The notes: generated by a model not told the origin, from the letters alone. A stretch of 64,000 nucleotides of DNA from Corynebacterium massiliense DSM 45435 (GCF_028609805.1 NZ_CP063189.1:1302001-1366000); one strand, 5' to 3'; counted from the stretch's first letter, positions 9,168 through 18,428 are shown. Numbers and translations: made by a program.

Positions 9168-10859
9168 TTACTTCTGCTCGGAGCCTTTCTCCCAGCCGAT
9201 GTCCTCGACGGGCACGACCGCAAACGAGTAGCCGCCCAGGTTGGCCAGGCCTTCCTTCACCGCGGACATGTCGGGGCCATTGGCAAACGGCATGAGGCCG
9301 TATTCCTTGAAGGCCTCCTTCTCCAGCTCGTTGGAGCGCTTGATCTGCTCGTCCTTGTCGCCGATCTGCTGAAGTTCATCGATCTTCTTGTCCAGCTCGG
9401 CGGTTCCGGTGCCCGACTTGTTGAGCTCCGAGTTAGACCGGTAGATCTGGCCGAAGTACGCCACGCCGTACGGGTCGCCCATGGAAAAGCCCATCGGGAA
9501 GACGTCGAAGTCTCGCTCCGAGGCGATCTTGGAGAAGTCCGAGGCCGGCCGTTCCTCGATCCGCAAGTCCACGCCGATATCGCGCAGCATCTTCTGGGTG
9601 GCCCCAGCTTCGGCCTTGCTGGTGGGATCATCGCCCAGCAGGACGTAGCGCAGGGAGAGTTTTTCGCCGTCCTTTTCCCGGATGCCGTCGTCGCCGGCTG
9701 TCCACCCGGCATCGTCAAGCAACTGCTTCGCCTTGTCCGGTTCGAACTGCACGACGGCACCGAAGTTGTCCTCGTAGCCGTCCTGGGTCTGCACCAGGTT
9801 CAGCGAGCCAGGCAGATCCTCCGAGTAACCGATGCCGTTAAAACGGATCTCGGCCAGCTGGGAGCGATCGATGCCGCGCATGATCGCCTCACGCACCGCC
9901 TTGTCCTCCAGGTTAGGCGATTCGGAATTCAGCGTGATAAGCGCGTTGGACGGGCGGATAGCCGTACGCACCTCGATGCCCGGCATGTCCTTGACGGACG
10001 CCAACCGATCCTTCGACGCGACGCCGGTGGCGTCAATTTCTCCGGCCTTGAAGGCGTTGATGGACGCCTGGGAATCCATGTAGCGGTAGGTGACCTTGTC
10101 CAGCACGGGCTTGTCGCCCCACCACTTCTCGTTGGGCACGAAGGTGACGGTGCCCGACTGGAAGTCAGCGTTGTCGACCTTGTACGGGCCCGCGCCCCAC
10201 TCGGGGTGGAGCTTATTCACGTACGCCTCGTTGAACTTCTCCGCCGAGTCCACCTGGGGCGGCAGCAGGAAGTTAAACAGGCCCTGCCACCAGGGGTATT
10301 CGTTCTCGAACGTCACCACGGCCTGCTTTTCGTTCTCACCCCGGGTGACCGACTCGATGAGCTCGTAACCATCGGTGGAGCTGACATTGAGCTCCTTGTT
10401 TTCGCCGTTGTTGAACTTCCAGGTGTGCTCGAACGACGTCCAGTCAATGGGGGTGCCGTCGTTGTACTGTGCCTCGTCGCGGATCGTGTAGGTGACTTTG
10501 CGCTTGCCGCCCTGCTCCTCATCCTTGATGTCAGAGATGTAGGCGTCGTTGGCGGAGAAGTTGCCCTCGCCGTCGAAAAGCCCAATCTGCGGGTTGTAGT
10601 AGCGCCAGATGGTGTTGGTGTACGCAGTGCCGTCAGCCTGGAACGGGTTCTGCTGTTCGGACAATTCGCCCAGGGCGAGGCGCAGCTCGCCGCCCTGTTG
10701 CAGGTTCTCCCGGTCCTGCGGGTTGTAGGCGCCGTTGAGCGAGACCTCCACCTGTTCTTCGGCGGCGTCTTGGCCCGAGCTGCAGCCGGACAGGGCGAGG
10801 GAGGCGGCGGCCGCGAACGCGGTGGCGGCCTTGTAGATGGTCTTGCGCTGGATATTCAT
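9168..10859 (-). CDS. ABC transporter substrate-binding lipoprotein, family 5 (peptide/opine/nickel type)
   Basis: A 563-residue solute-binding protein. The N-terminus is a lipoprotein signal (MNIQRKTIYK, Ala-rich core, lipobox LSGC with Cys26). The SBP_bac_5 fold follows, with typical phrases such as YTIRDEAQYNDGTPIDWTSF and AVREAIMRGIDRSQLAE. It is anchored outside the membrane and delivers ligand to the permeases encoded upstream. The ATG at 10859 is chosen because it begins the signal peptide; longer starts would add residues before it. It is the last gene of the operon OppB-OppC-ATPase-SBP, four bases behind the ATPase gene. Substrate cannot be read from sequence; di- or oligopeptides are most likely. 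Confidence 0.9.
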   Translation of the reverse strand: MNIQRKTIYKAATAFAAAASLALSGCSSGQDAAEEQVEVSLNGAYNPQDRENLQQGGELRLALGELSEQQNPFQADGTAYTNTIWRYYNPQIGLFDGEGNFSANDAYISDIKDEEQGGKRKVTYTIRDEAQYNDGTPIDWTSFEHTWKFNNGENKELNVSSTDGYELIESVTRGENEKQAVVTFENEYPWWQGLFNFLLPPQVDSAEKFNEAYVNKLHPEWGAGPYKVDNADFQSGTVTFVPNEKWWGDKPVLDKVTYRYMDSQASINAFKAGEIDATGVASKDRLASVKDMPGIEVRTAIRPSNALITLNSESPNLEDKAVREAIMRGIDRSQLAEIRFNGIGYSEDLPGSLNLVQTQDGYEDNFGAVVQFEPDKAKQLLDDAGWTAGDDGIREKDGEKLSLRYVLLGDDPTSKAEAGATQKMLRDIGVDLRIEERPASDFSKIASERDFDVFPMGFSMGDPYGVAYFGQIYRSNSELNKSGTGTAELDKKIDELQQIGDKDEQIKRSNELEKEAFKEYGLMPFANGPDMSAVKEGLANLGGYSFAVVPVEDIGWEKGSEQK

Positions 10860-10863
10860 ATTG

Positions 10864-12747
10864 TTAGTGTCCTTTCTGGGGGTCAGGGACGGGGATGGCG
10901 GAAAGTAGCTCACGGGTGTACGGGTGCTGTGGGTTGTCGAAGATGCTGTCGACGTCGCCTGCTTCCACGAACTCGCCCTTGTACATCACTGCGACGCGGT
11001 CCGAGAGATGGCGAACCACCGACAGGTCGTGCGCCACGAACACGAAGCTGATGCCTAGGCGGCGTTTGAGGTCGTGGAGCAGATTGATGATGCCGGCCTG
11101 GATGGATACGTCCAGGGCCGAAACCGGCTCGTCGAGGATGATCACCGACGGGTTGGTCGCCAGCGCGCGGGCGAGGCCGATGCGCTGCCGCTGCCCTCCC
11201 GAGAAGTGTCCCGGGAACCGGTCGATGTGATGGGATTCCAGGCCCACCAGCTGCATGAGTTCGGCGATGCGCTTGTCGATGTCGCCTTCGTGCCCGAGCG
11301 CATTCAACGGTTCCGCGATGATTTCGCGGATGGTCATGCGCGGATCGAGCGAGCTCATCGGGTCCTGGAAGACCATCTGGATGTTGCGACGCAGCGCGCG
11401 GCGTTCCGCGTTTGTCAGCGAGGAGGTATCGGTGCCGGTAACAACGACGGTGCTGCCCTCCGGCGGGTCGAGGTTCATGACCTCCAGCAGGGTCGTCGTC
11501 TTGCCGGAGCCCGATTCGCCAACAATGGCGAAACACTCGCCCTGGCGGACCGCGAAGCTCACGCCTTTCACCGCATGGACGGTGCCCACGCGGCGCTTGA
11601 GGATGGCCCCTTTCACCAGCGGGAAATCTTTGACCAGGTTGTCCACCTTGAGCGAGATGTCGCGTTGGTCCATGGGAGTTCCGGCCAGCACGTCGTCCGC
11701 TATCTCGGGCAGCGGATACAGGTCACGGCCTGCGATACGGCGGTCACGGATCTCGCCCGCGCGCACGCAGCTGGCGAAGTGTCCGGCATCGTCAGGCAGC
11801 TCTTCCAGGGGCGGCTCGAGGCTGCGGCACTTATCGATGGCCACCGGGCACCTGCTCACAAACGGGCATTCGGCGGAGGCCTCGATGAGCCGCGGCGGAG
11901 TTCCGGGGATGGGCACGAGCGGTTTATCCGTGGGCTGATCCACCCGCGGGGTCGCCCCGAGCAGGCCCACGGTGTACGGCATCCGGGGCTGGCGGAAGAC
12001 GGTACGCACATCGCCGTATTCCACCGGGCGGCCGGCGTACATCACCATCACGTCGTCGGCCGTTTCCGCGACCACGCCCATGTCGTGGGTGATGAGGATG
12101 GTGGCCGCACCAGTCTCGCGCTGGGCCACTCGCAGCACATCCAAGATTTGTGCCTGGATGGTCACGTCCAAGGCGGTGGTCGGCTCGTCGGCGATGATGA
12201 CCCGCGGGTTGTTCGCGATGGCGATGGCGATGACCACGCGCTGGCGCATGCCGCCGGAAAATTCGTGCGGGAAGGAACGCAGCCGCTTCTTCGGCTCTGG
12301 GATGCCCACCAAGTCCAACAGGTGCGCGGCCTCGTCTTCTGCCTTCTTCCGGGACAGCGAGCGGTGTGCCTGGATGGCCTCCACCAGCTGATCGCCGATG
12401 GAAAAGACCGGGGTGAGAGCGGTGAGCGGGTCCTGGAAGATCATGGACAATTCCTTGCCGCGCAGCGAAGACATTTCGCGGTCGCTTTTGCCCAGCAGCT
12501 CCTCGCCGTTCAGCGTCACCGATCCGGTGACCTTGGCGTAGTCCGGCAACAGGCCCATCACGGCCATGGAGGTCACCGACTTGCCCGAACCGGACTCGCC
12601 GACGATGCACAACGTCTTTCCGGGGTGCGCATCGAAGTCCACCCCGCGGACCGCGCGCACATTGCCAGCCTCCGACGGGAAGGTCACGGTCAGATCGCGC
12701 ACCGACAACAGGGGCGCGGTAGAGGTGTTTGTCAACTGTCGGTTCAT
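10864..12747 (-). CDS. Fused dual-ATPase subunit of a peptide ABC transporter (DppD-DppF type)
   Basis: A 627-residue protein with two complete ABC ATPase domains. The first has Walker A GESGSGKSV (about 51), signature FSGGMRQR and Walker B VIIADEPTTALD. The second has GESGSGKTTT (about 409), FSGGQRQRIGLARAL and VIILDEPVSALD. The oligopeptide-type C-terminal segment with Cys residues (CPFVSRCPVAIDKC) follows the first domain, as in OppD. Most transporters of this family use two separate ATPases; here one chain does both. Its start overlaps the OppC stop by four bases (ATGA), indicating translational coupling. Confidence 0.93.
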   Translation of the reverse strand: MNRQLTNTSTAPLLSVRDLTVTFPSEAGNVRAVRGVDFDAHPGKTLCIVGESGSGKSVTSMAVMGLLPDYAKVTGSVTLNGEELLGKSDREMSSLRGKELSMIFQDPLTALTPVFSIGDQLVEAIQAHRSLSRKKAEDEAAHLLDLVGIPEPKKRLRSFPHEFSGGMRQRVVIAIAIANNPRVIIADEPTTALDVTIQAQILDVLRVAQRETGAATILITHDMGVVAETADDVMVMYAGRPVEYGDVRTVFRQPRMPYTVGLLGATPRVDQPTDKPLVPIPGTPPRLIEASAECPFVSRCPVAIDKCRSLEPPLEELPDDAGHFASCVRAGEIRDRRIAGRDLYPLPEIADDVLAGTPMDQRDISLKVDNLVKDFPLVKGAILKRRVGTVHAVKGVSFAVRQGECFAIVGESGSGKTTTLLEVMNLDPPEGSTVVVTGTDTSSLTNAERRALRRNIQMVFQDPMSSLDPRMTIREIIAEPLNALGHEGDIDKRIAELMQLVGLESHHIDRFPGHFSGGQRQRIGLARALATNPSVIILDEPVSALDVSIQAGIINLLHDLKRRLGISFVFVAHDLSVVRHLSDRVAVMYKGEFVEAGDVDSIFDNPQHPYTRELLSAIPVPDPQKGH

Positions 12748-13892
12748 GCTCGGCCTCCGGAATTTGAGTTGGGGTCGATAGCGTCACGCAGGCCATCGGC
12801 AATAAACGCCATGGACACGGTGAGCAGCGTCAAGGTAAGCGCTGGGAAGTAGAACTGCCACGGGGACGACTCCACCGCGTTGGTGCCCACTGCCAGCAGC
12901 GTGCCCAAGGACACGTCCGGCAGTTTCACACCCAGGCCCAGGAAGGACAGGGCCGTCTCGGACACGACGGTGGACACCACGCCCAGCACCAGCTGGATGA
13001 TGAGCAGCGAGCCGATATTGGGGATGATGTGACGGACGATCGTCCGGGACTTGGACACGCCCATGTACTCCGCGGCGCGAACGTAGTCGTTTTCCCGCAC
13101 ACTCAGCGCCATCGACCAAATGACACGCGCCGGGTACATCCATCCGAACGCGATGAGGACCACGATGAGCAGTTTCCAGTCGCCGCCGGAATCGGCAACG
13201 ACGAGCGCGATCAGCAGGAAGGTCGGGATGGCCAGCAAAAAGTGGATGACTGCCAGGATGACCTTTTCCACCGCCCCGGAAAACATCGCTGCCGCGGCAC
13301 CGATGAGGGCAGACAGCACCGAGGTGCCAATCGCCACGGTCAATGCGATGATGAGCGAGCGCCCCAGGCCGTGCACGGTCTGGGCGAAGAGGTCGTTGCC
13401 GGCATCGTTGGTGCCAAACCAGTGTTCGGCCGACGGCGGCGCCGAGAGGTTGAGAAAGTCCGGGTCGTCGAATCCCCACTGGGTGAGGTATTTACCGAAC
13501 AGGGACGCCAACACGAGGACGACGAAGATGGCGGTGCCGACCACGGCCATCTTGTTGCGGAAAAAGCGCCGCCGGTACAGCGTGAACTTGCTGGATCCGG
13601 TAAACGCGGTCCGCCGGGTCTCCCCCGGCGCGCGACCGCTATCCCCGGCATCTCCCTCACCGGAGTCAATGGCCGGTGTATACGACTTGCGCTGCGCGTC
13701 GTCGGCGTCCACGCCTGAGCCCAGGGCGGTGATGGCACTGGGCTCGGTGGCCATGCTGAAGTCGGCGGTGGAGGTGTGCGGGCGGATACCCAGGTTATCG
13801 GCCGCGGTGTCGATGGCGAGATCGTCGCGCCGGTGCCGCTCGAATTTCCGGGCGGTCGACCGCGGAGTGGTTGCTCGTTTCTTATCTGGCAT
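12744..13892 (-). CDS. Peptide ABC transporter permease, OppC/DppC type
   Basis: A 382-residue inner-membrane permease with about six membrane segments in the C-terminal 270 residues, starting near KMAVVGTAIFVVLVLASLFG. The permease signature (EYMGVSKSRTIVRHIIPNI, contacting the ATPase) is present. Unusually, about 105 hydrophilic residues rich in Arg, Asp, Ser and Thr precede the first membrane segment; OppC proteins normally have a much shorter cytosolic N-terminus. The gene directly follows OppB with TAG and ATG adjacent. Confidence 0.9.
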   Translation of the reverse strand: MPDKKRATTPRSTARKFERHRRDDLAIDTAADNLGIRPHTSTADFSMATEPSAITALGSGVDADDAQRKSYTPAIDSGEGDAGDSGRAPGETRRTAFTGSSKFTLYRRRFFRNKMAVVGTAIFVVLVLASLFGKYLTQWGFDDPDFLNLSAPPSAEHWFGTNDAGNDLFAQTVHGLGRSLIIALTVAIGTSVLSALIGAAAAMFSGAVEKVILAVIHFLLAIPTFLLIALVVADSGGDWKLLIVVLIAFGWMYPARVIWSMALSVRENDYVRAAEYMGVSKSRTIVRHIIPNIGSLLIIQLVLGVVSTVVSETALSFLGLGVKLPDVSLGTLLAVGTNAVESSPWQFYFPALTLTLLTVSMAFIADGLRDAIDPNSNSGGRA

Positions 13893-14876
13893 CTAACTCA
13901 CCCGAACCCTTGGGTCAAGAGCGACAACGACGACATCGGCAAGCACGGCGGAAATGGCAATCATCACGGCGCCGAACGCGGCCACCGCGGTGGCCCCGTG
14001 CACGTCGTTGCGGCTAATGGTTTCCACGAAGTACTGCCCCATTCCGTTCCAGGCAAAGATCTTCTCGGTCATGATCGCGCCGGTGAAAATGCCGGGAACG
14101 GAGAAAGCCACCGACGTGGCGACCGGAATAATGGAGGTACGCAGCGCGTGTTTGCGAATCGCCTGCGAACGCGTCAGGCCCTTTGCCCGGGCGGTGCGCA
14201 CGTAGTCCGCGGACAGGTTGTCCAGCAGCAAGGTGCGCTGCATCATGTGGTAGCCCGCGTAGCTGATGATGACCAGCGAGATGGTGGGCAATATGAGGTG
14301 CTGGCCGAAATCAACGAGCTTCGGGAAAAATCCGTGGACGTCCAGGTTCGCTGCCCCGGTGACGTAAAACAGCCGCTTTCCTGACACCTTGTTGAGGAAC
14401 AACCCGGCCGAGACCACCACGATGGATGCGACGACGACGTGGGTGTTCATCGTGATGATGGACACGCCCTGCCAGAAGCGATCCGCAAACTTGTACTGTC
14501 GCGCGGCGGTGTAGACACCAAGGCCGACACCGATGATTACCGACAGGATCGTTACCAAAAGCAACAGCTGCGCGGACACCAAGGCGCGGTGGGTGACCTC
14601 TTGGGCGACGGACTCGCCGAGCGGCGAACGCCCCCAGTCGCCGTGCAAGAAGACGCCCTGAAACCAGGTCCACCAGCGACTGAGCAGCGGTGTGTCGGGG
14701 TTGAGGTTGTGGGGTTCCAGTATCTGCGAGATCTGTTCTTCAGACAGCGCCGGCCGTCTGCCCCGGTAGTTGGATCGCGGATCTAAGAAGACTGCCGCCA
14801 ACAGATACGCGATGTTCGTGGCAAGGAAGATGACCAGCAGCCAGCTGGCGGTCTTCTTGATGACGTATTTGACCAT
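13893..14876 (-). CDS. Peptide ABC transporter permease, OppB/DppB type
   Basis: A 327-residue inner-membrane permease and first gene of the four-gene uptake operon. Six membrane segments are visible, the first at residues 10-30 (KTASWLLVIFLATNIAYLLAA). The EAA-like loop DYVRTARAKGLTRSQAIRKHALR that docks onto the ATPase is intact. A periplasmic-side loop after the first segment contains DPRSNYRGRRPALSEEQI, usual for the family. The operon lies between the helicase and ahpCD/oxyR, a position where, as I recall, C. glutamicum has no such transporter, so it may be an insertion or a lineage-specific retention. Confidence 0.9.
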   Translation of the reverse strand: MVKYVIKKTASWLLVIFLATNIAYLLAAVFLDPRSNYRGRRPALSEEQISQILEPHNLNPDTPLLSRWWTWFQGVFLHGDWGRSPLGESVAQEVTHRALVSAQLLLLVTILSVIIGVGLGVYTAARQYKFADRFWQGVSIITMNTHVVVASIVVVSAGLFLNKVSGKRLFYVTGAANLDVHGFFPKLVDFGQHLILPTISLVIISYAGYHMMQRTLLLDNLSADYVRTARAKGLTRSQAIRKHALRTSIIPVATSVAFSVPGIFTGAIMTEKIFAWNGMGQYFVETISRNDVHGATAVAAFGAVMIAISAVLADVVVVALDPRVRVS

Positions 14877-14921
14877 CGCTCATTCCTGTTCTGTTCCGCT
14901 TGGAGTGCGGGTATAGACATC

Positions 14922-14980
14922 AGCTTCGGGTGAGCCACAGCGCCAGACCCATAATTTATGACCTAACTCACTCCGAAGCT
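14922..14980 (-). promoter_or_regulatory. Inverted repeat flanking an AT-rich core upstream of the peptide transporter operon
   Basis: AGCTTCGG-GTGAG (14922-14934) is matched by CTCAC-T-CCGAAGCT (14967-14980). Between them is an AT-rich near-palindrome CATAATTTATG (14950-14960) that could hold a -10 element reading leftward into the operon. The arrangement may be an operator or a leader hairpin. Nothing else is recognised in 14877-15081. Confidence 0.4.
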
Positions 14981-15081
14981 TTGCAGGAATATTACCTGCT
15001 TCACATTGCGCGCGAGGGTTTTCGGCAGGTTTTCTTTAACGGTGATGGTCAAAATCCGCAGAAAGAAGTGGAAAACGAGAA

Positions 15082-15108
15082 AACCCCTGGTCACAGTGAC
15101 CAGGGGTT
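15082..15108 (-). terminator. Rho-independent terminator of ahpCD
   Basis: AACCCCTGGTCAC (15082-15094) and GTGACCAGGGGTT (15096-15108) form a perfect inverted repeat. On the minus strand it is followed by a T-rich run (TTCTCGTTTTC), as expected for an intrinsic terminator downstream of ahpD. Confidence 0.85.
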
Positions 15109-15131
15109 ATGAATGAAAGTGCGAGCCGCGT

Positions 15132-15656
15132 TTAGCGTGCCGCCTCAATATGAACGGTCTGGGCGACCGCCTGGACGACGGCGCCGACCTTGATGGCCTC
15201 CCAGATCTGCTCCTTGGTCAGACCCTCTTCAGTCAGCGTCTTGGCGTGGGCACCCAGGCAGTGCTCGCAGCCGTTGATGGCGGAAACGACGGTGTTCCAC
15301 AACTCGAAGTCGGCCTTCTCCACGCCCGGCTTGGAGATGATGTTCATACGCAGGCCAAACTTGACCTGTGCGTAGTCATCACCCAGCCAGCCCTTGGCGC
15401 GGTAGGCAACGTTGTTCATTGCCATAACGGTGGCGGCGCCGTAGGCGGCCTCCACCGCCTCATCGCTCAGGTGCTCCTTAGCCTCTTCGGCGATCTCAGC
15501 GATGACCTTCTCGTTGCGGGTTGCAGCCGCCGCGGCCAGCATGGAACCCCACAGCTGCTGCTCGTTGAGCTCGGTCGTGCGGGTGAGGGTGCCGAGGTTC
15601 AGCTTCTGATCCTTGGCGTACTCCGGCAGCGACTTCTTCAGGTTCTCAATCGACAT
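15132..15656 (-). CDS. ahpD: Alkyl hydroperoxide reductase AhpD
   Basis: A 174-residue carboxymuconolactone-decarboxylase-fold disulfide reductase that recycles AhpC using electrons from the lipoamide/dihydrolipoamide system in actinobacteria. The active-site set known from M. tuberculosis is present: Glu118, Cys130, Cys133 ([10 protein letters not shown]) and His137. Length equals the family norm. It lies 26 bases behind ahpC with its own AGGAGG-like site, and a terminator follows, so ahpC-ahpD form a two-gene operon. Confidence 0.95.
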   Translation of the reverse strand: MSIENLKKSLPEYAKDQKLNLGTLTRTTELNEQQLWGSMLAAAAATRNEKVIAEIAEEAKEHLSDEAVEAAYGAATVMAMNNVAYRAKGWLGDDYAQVKFGLRMNIISKPGVEKADFELWNTVVSAINGCEHCLGAHAKTLTEEGLTKEQIWEAIKVGAVVQAVAQTVHIEAAR

Positions 15657-15682
15657 GTCTTTACCTCCTGTGCGGGAAGGAT

Positions 15683-16279
15683 TTACTGCAGGGAATCCTG
15701 AACAACACCGAGGCGATCGATGTTCTTGGTCGGGTCGTTCTTCTCCCAGTTGCAGGCGCAGACCTCTTCGGACTGCAGGGCGTCGAGGACGCGCAGGACC
15801 TCATCGACGTTACGGCCGACAGCGTCCGGAGTGACGGACACGAACTGGATGACGTTATCCGGGTCGACGATGAAGGTGGCGCGGTCAGCAACGCCGTCAG
15901 CGTTTTCTACACCGAGAGCGCGCACCAGGTCGTGGCGGACGTCGGAGAACATCGGGAACGGGATCTCCTTGAGATCCTCGTGGGTGGCACGCCAGTTGAA
16001 GTGAGCGAACTCGTTGTCGATGGAGCCGCCAAGGATCTGGGTGTCGCGGTCCTGGAACTCCTCGTCCAACTTGCCGAAGGCAGCGATCTCGGTCGGGCAC
16101 ACGAAAGTAAAGTCCTTCGGGTAGAAGAAGACGACCTTCCACTTACCCTCGTACTTGTCCAGCGAAACCTCTTCGAAGTAATCCTCCGGCTGGTTAGCGT
16201 TGACGTCGTGGAGGTCGCCGCCCTTGAGAGCGGTGAGCTTGAACTCGGGGAACTTTTCACCAACGGTCAAGATAGACAC
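15683..16279 (-). CDS. ahpC: Alkyl hydroperoxide reductase AhpC (peroxiredoxin)
   Basis: A 198-residue 2-Cys peroxiredoxin reducing H2O2, organic peroxides and peroxynitrite. The peroxidatic Cys61 lies in DFTFVCPTE. Cys174 and Cys176 in EVCACNW reproduce the three-cysteine arrangement of mycobacterial AhpC. The GTG at 16279 is chosen because the protein then starts [12 protein letters not shown] like its relatives and AAGGAG lies upstream; an earlier possible start adds non-homologous sequence. Divergent from oxyR, with the OxyR-type site between its -35 and -10. Confidence 0.95.
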   Translation of the reverse strand: MSILTVGEKFPEFKLTALKGGDLHDVNANQPEDYFEEVSLDKYEGKWKVVFFYPKDFTFVCPTEIAAFGKLDEEFQDRDTQILGGSIDNEFAHFNWRATHEDLKEIPFPMFSDVRHDLVRALGVENADGVADRATFIVDPDNVIQFVSVTPDAVGRNVDEVLRVLDALQSEEVCACNWEKNDPTKNIDRLGVVQDSLQ

Positions 16280-16362
16280 TGTCTTACATCTCCTTATCAG
16301 ATGCGTCGAGGAAAATAACTGGTCACACAGTCCGTGCCAGCTGTCTCGCCGGCACGTCCACA

Positions 16363-16420
16363 ATCATGCCTATCAAAATCCCGGATGTCAATAGATCTTC
16401 TTATTTATCGGTGATATAGT
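16363..16420. promoter_or_regulatory. ahpC promoter with OxyR-type site, and leaderless oxyR promoter
   Basis: On the minus strand, TTGACA (16386-16391) and CATGAT (16363-16368) are 17 bases apart and form the ahpC promoter. ATC-N9-GAT, the minimal motif reported for mycobacterial OxyR, occupies 16372-16386, almost exactly the spacer. On the plus strand TATAGT (16415-16420) ends seven bases before the oxyR ATG, pointing to a leaderless transcript. Confidence 0.65.
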
Positions 16421-16427
16421 CTGACCC

Positions 16428-17417
16428 ATGCATACCAAAGAGTACCGTCCCACACTGGCTCAGCTGCGCACATTCGTCACCGTCGCCGAAAACAAGCACT
16501 TCGGCGCAGCCGCGCAGAAACTGCAAATCTCCCAACCGTCCCTCTCCCAGGCACTCGTCGCACTGGAGCAAGGCCTGGGGCTGCAGCTCATCGAGCGCTC
16601 TACCCGGAAGGTCATCGTCACCGCCGCCGGTGAGCGTCTCCTCCCCTACGCCAAGGCCACGTTGGACGCTGCCGAGGCGTTCTTAGCCAATTCGCGCGGC
16701 GCTACTGGGACGCTGACCGGTCCGCTCGCCATCGGCATTATCCCGACCATCGCTCCGTATATCCTGCCGGAGCTTTTGGTGTCTATTCGGGAAAACTACC
16801 CCGAACTCGAGCCCCGCATTGTCGAGGAGCAAACCAATCACCTGGTCCAGAAGCTGCGCGACGGCCAGCTGGACATGGCAATTCTCGCCCTCCCCACCGA
16901 TACACCGGGGCTTACGGAAGAGCCGCTCTACCGCGAGCGTTTCGATGTCGTGGTGCCCGACGATCACCCGTTCGCCGGACGCACCGATTTGGCGCTCGGA
17001 GACTTGGAGGACCTGGATTTGCTGTTGCTTGACGATGGCCACTGCTTGCGCGATCAGATCATCGATCTGTGCCGGCGCGCGCAGGTGAGCCCGACGAACG
17101 CGACGAACTCCGTGACGCGCGCGTCGTCGCTGACCACGGTGATGCAGCTCATCATCGGCAAGCTGGGCGCTACCCTCATCCCCGAATCGGCGATCGAAAC
17201 CGAGGCGAACCGCCCCGGTTTGTCCGTCGCCACCTTCTCCCCCGATGTCAGTGCCGACCGTCAGATCGGCATTGTGTACCGCAACTCGACCGCCCGGGCG
17301 GATGACTTCCGCGCCTTCGGCAACCTAGTCACGGACGCTTACGAAAGCGCCCTGCAGCGCTCCCGGTCGGCGATGCCTGCGGTCCAATCGCCGCAGACCT
17401 CAGATGCTGACGACTAG
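16428..17417 (+). CDS. oxyR: LysR-family hydrogen peroxide sensor OxyR
   Basis: A 329-residue LysR regulator. The N-terminal winged HTH (residues 10-70) has FGAAAQKLQISQPSLSQALVALEQGLG. The effector domain contains GHCLRDQIIDLC, with Cys206 and Cys215 spaced exactly as the redox pair of E. coli OxyR (C-X8-C). It therefore should sense peroxide by disulfide formation and control the divergent ahpCD operon. The C-terminus has a short Ser/Pro/Asp-rich tail. The ATG at 16428 probably is the mRNA 5' end. Confidence 0.92.
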   Translation: MHTKEYRPTLAQLRTFVTVAENKHFGAAAQKLQISQPSLSQALVALEQGLGLQLIERSTRKVIVTAAGERLLPYAKATLDAAEAFLANSRGATGTLTGPLAIGIIPTIAPYILPELLVSIRENYPELEPRIVEEQTNHLVQKLRDGQLDMAILALPTDTPGLTEEPLYRERFDVVVPDDHPFAGRTDLALGDLEDLDLLLLDDGHCLRDQIIDLCRRAQVSPTNATNSVTRASSLTTVMQLIIGKLGATLIPESAIETEANRPGLSVATFSPDVSADRQIGIVYRNSTARADDFRAFGNLVTDAYESALQRSRSAMPAVQSPQTSDADD

Positions 17418-17423
17418 CCCTGG

Positions 17424-18428
17424 TTAACCCTTGCGGCCTTCGACCGGGACTGGGCCGCCAGCCGCCTGGCGGTAACCGTGGGCCATGGCCAGCAGAATCG
17501 CCGGGTACGTCAAGAAGCCGACCGGCAAGGTGATAAACGAAATGAGACCGGTGAGAAGCGAAAGGCCCAGAAGCGGCGAGTAGTTGCGCTTACCGGCTCG
17601 GAAACCTTCCCGGATCGAACCGCCGACCCCGGCGCGCCCGTCCGCGGCGTACCAGGCCATCAGGTAGTACAGCGGGCTCAGCAGGAGGCTAGCCAGCATT
17701 AACAGAGCGAGGCCGCCAAGCATCTTGCCCACAGCGGCAGCAAGCTGGGCATCGGTCACCGGGTTAGTGTTTGCAGCCCACACGCCCAGTACGGAGGCGA
17801 CAATCACGCAGATGATCGAGCTCACCACGCCGATAATCAGCATGACCGCGAGGGTTGGCCCCCAGCGCACGTCCTTGCCGATGTCGCCCCAGCCCGCGTT
17901 GGCCTCATCAATTTGCCGCAACGCCAATCGGTAGATGATAAGCGAAATGACAAATCCCAGAATGCCCGAGAGGATTTGCGGGATGATTTGGCCTGCACCG
18001 AAGGGGTTTTGCGGGTCGTAGTTGCCGGTGCTGCCAGCGATCGCGCCAGCAATGACGCTGATCAGCCCAATGACAACTCCGAAGGCCAGCGCGCCCAGGA
18101 TCCACAGCTTCCAATTGGAAAACGCTGCCTTAAAACCCCAGCCGATAGCGTCGCCGATGTTGATTCGGCCGTCGCTCGGGCGGGTCAAGGCGTTGCCTTT
18201 GCCGGCCCCGTAAGCGCCCTCGTTGGCGCCCTGGTAGCCAACCCCGGCGGGGTCGCCGTAGCCGCCGTTTCCGTAACCAGCGTTACCGTAGCCGGCGTTG
18301 CTGTAACCCGCGTTACCTTCCTGCGCGTGGCCGAAGTTGGGCCGATCTTCCGGGTGGTTGGTCGGCTGGTAACGCGGTAGGCCGTCACCGGTCCCGCCGT
18401 TGAATTGGCCATCCCGTGGCTCAGTCAT
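17424..18428 (-). CDS. Multi-pass membrane protein with Gly/Tyr/Asn repeat (paralogue 1 of 3)
   Basis: A 334-residue protein of unknown function. Residues 1-85 are hydrophilic with repeats of the type NAGYGNGGYG. The rest has about six membrane segments (first around 105-130). It shares an ordered set of motifs with the next two genes: a start of the type WGFKAAFSNWKLWILG, a central ALRQID...DIGKDVRWG, and AWYAADGRAG...FRAGKRNYSPLLGLSLL. These genes are therefore a tandem family, although the N-terminal repeat exists only here. It is convergent with oxyR, separated by six bases. Confidence 0.8.
   Translation of the reverse strand: MTEPRDGQFNGGTGDGLPRYQPTNHPEDRPNFGHAQEGNAGYSNAGYGNAGYGNGGYGDPAGVGYQGANEGAYGAGKGNALTRPSDGRINIGDAIGWGFKAAFSNWKLWILGALAFGVVIGLISVIAGAIAGSTGNYDPQNPFGAGQIIPQILSGILGFVISLIIYRLALRQIDEANAGWGDIGKDVRWGPTLAVMLIIGVVSSIICVIVASVLGVWAANTNPVTDAQLAAAVGKMLGGLALLMLASLLLSPLYYLMAWYAADGRAGVGGSIREGFRAGKRNYSPLLGLSLLTGLISFITLPVGFLTYPAILLAMAHGYRQAAGGPVPVEGRKG

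Noticed and set aside
11074..12852. Long plus-strand open frame opposite the ABC ATPase gene
   Set aside because: It mirrors a clear ATPase gene on the minus strand and has no homology; high GC leaves such frames open.
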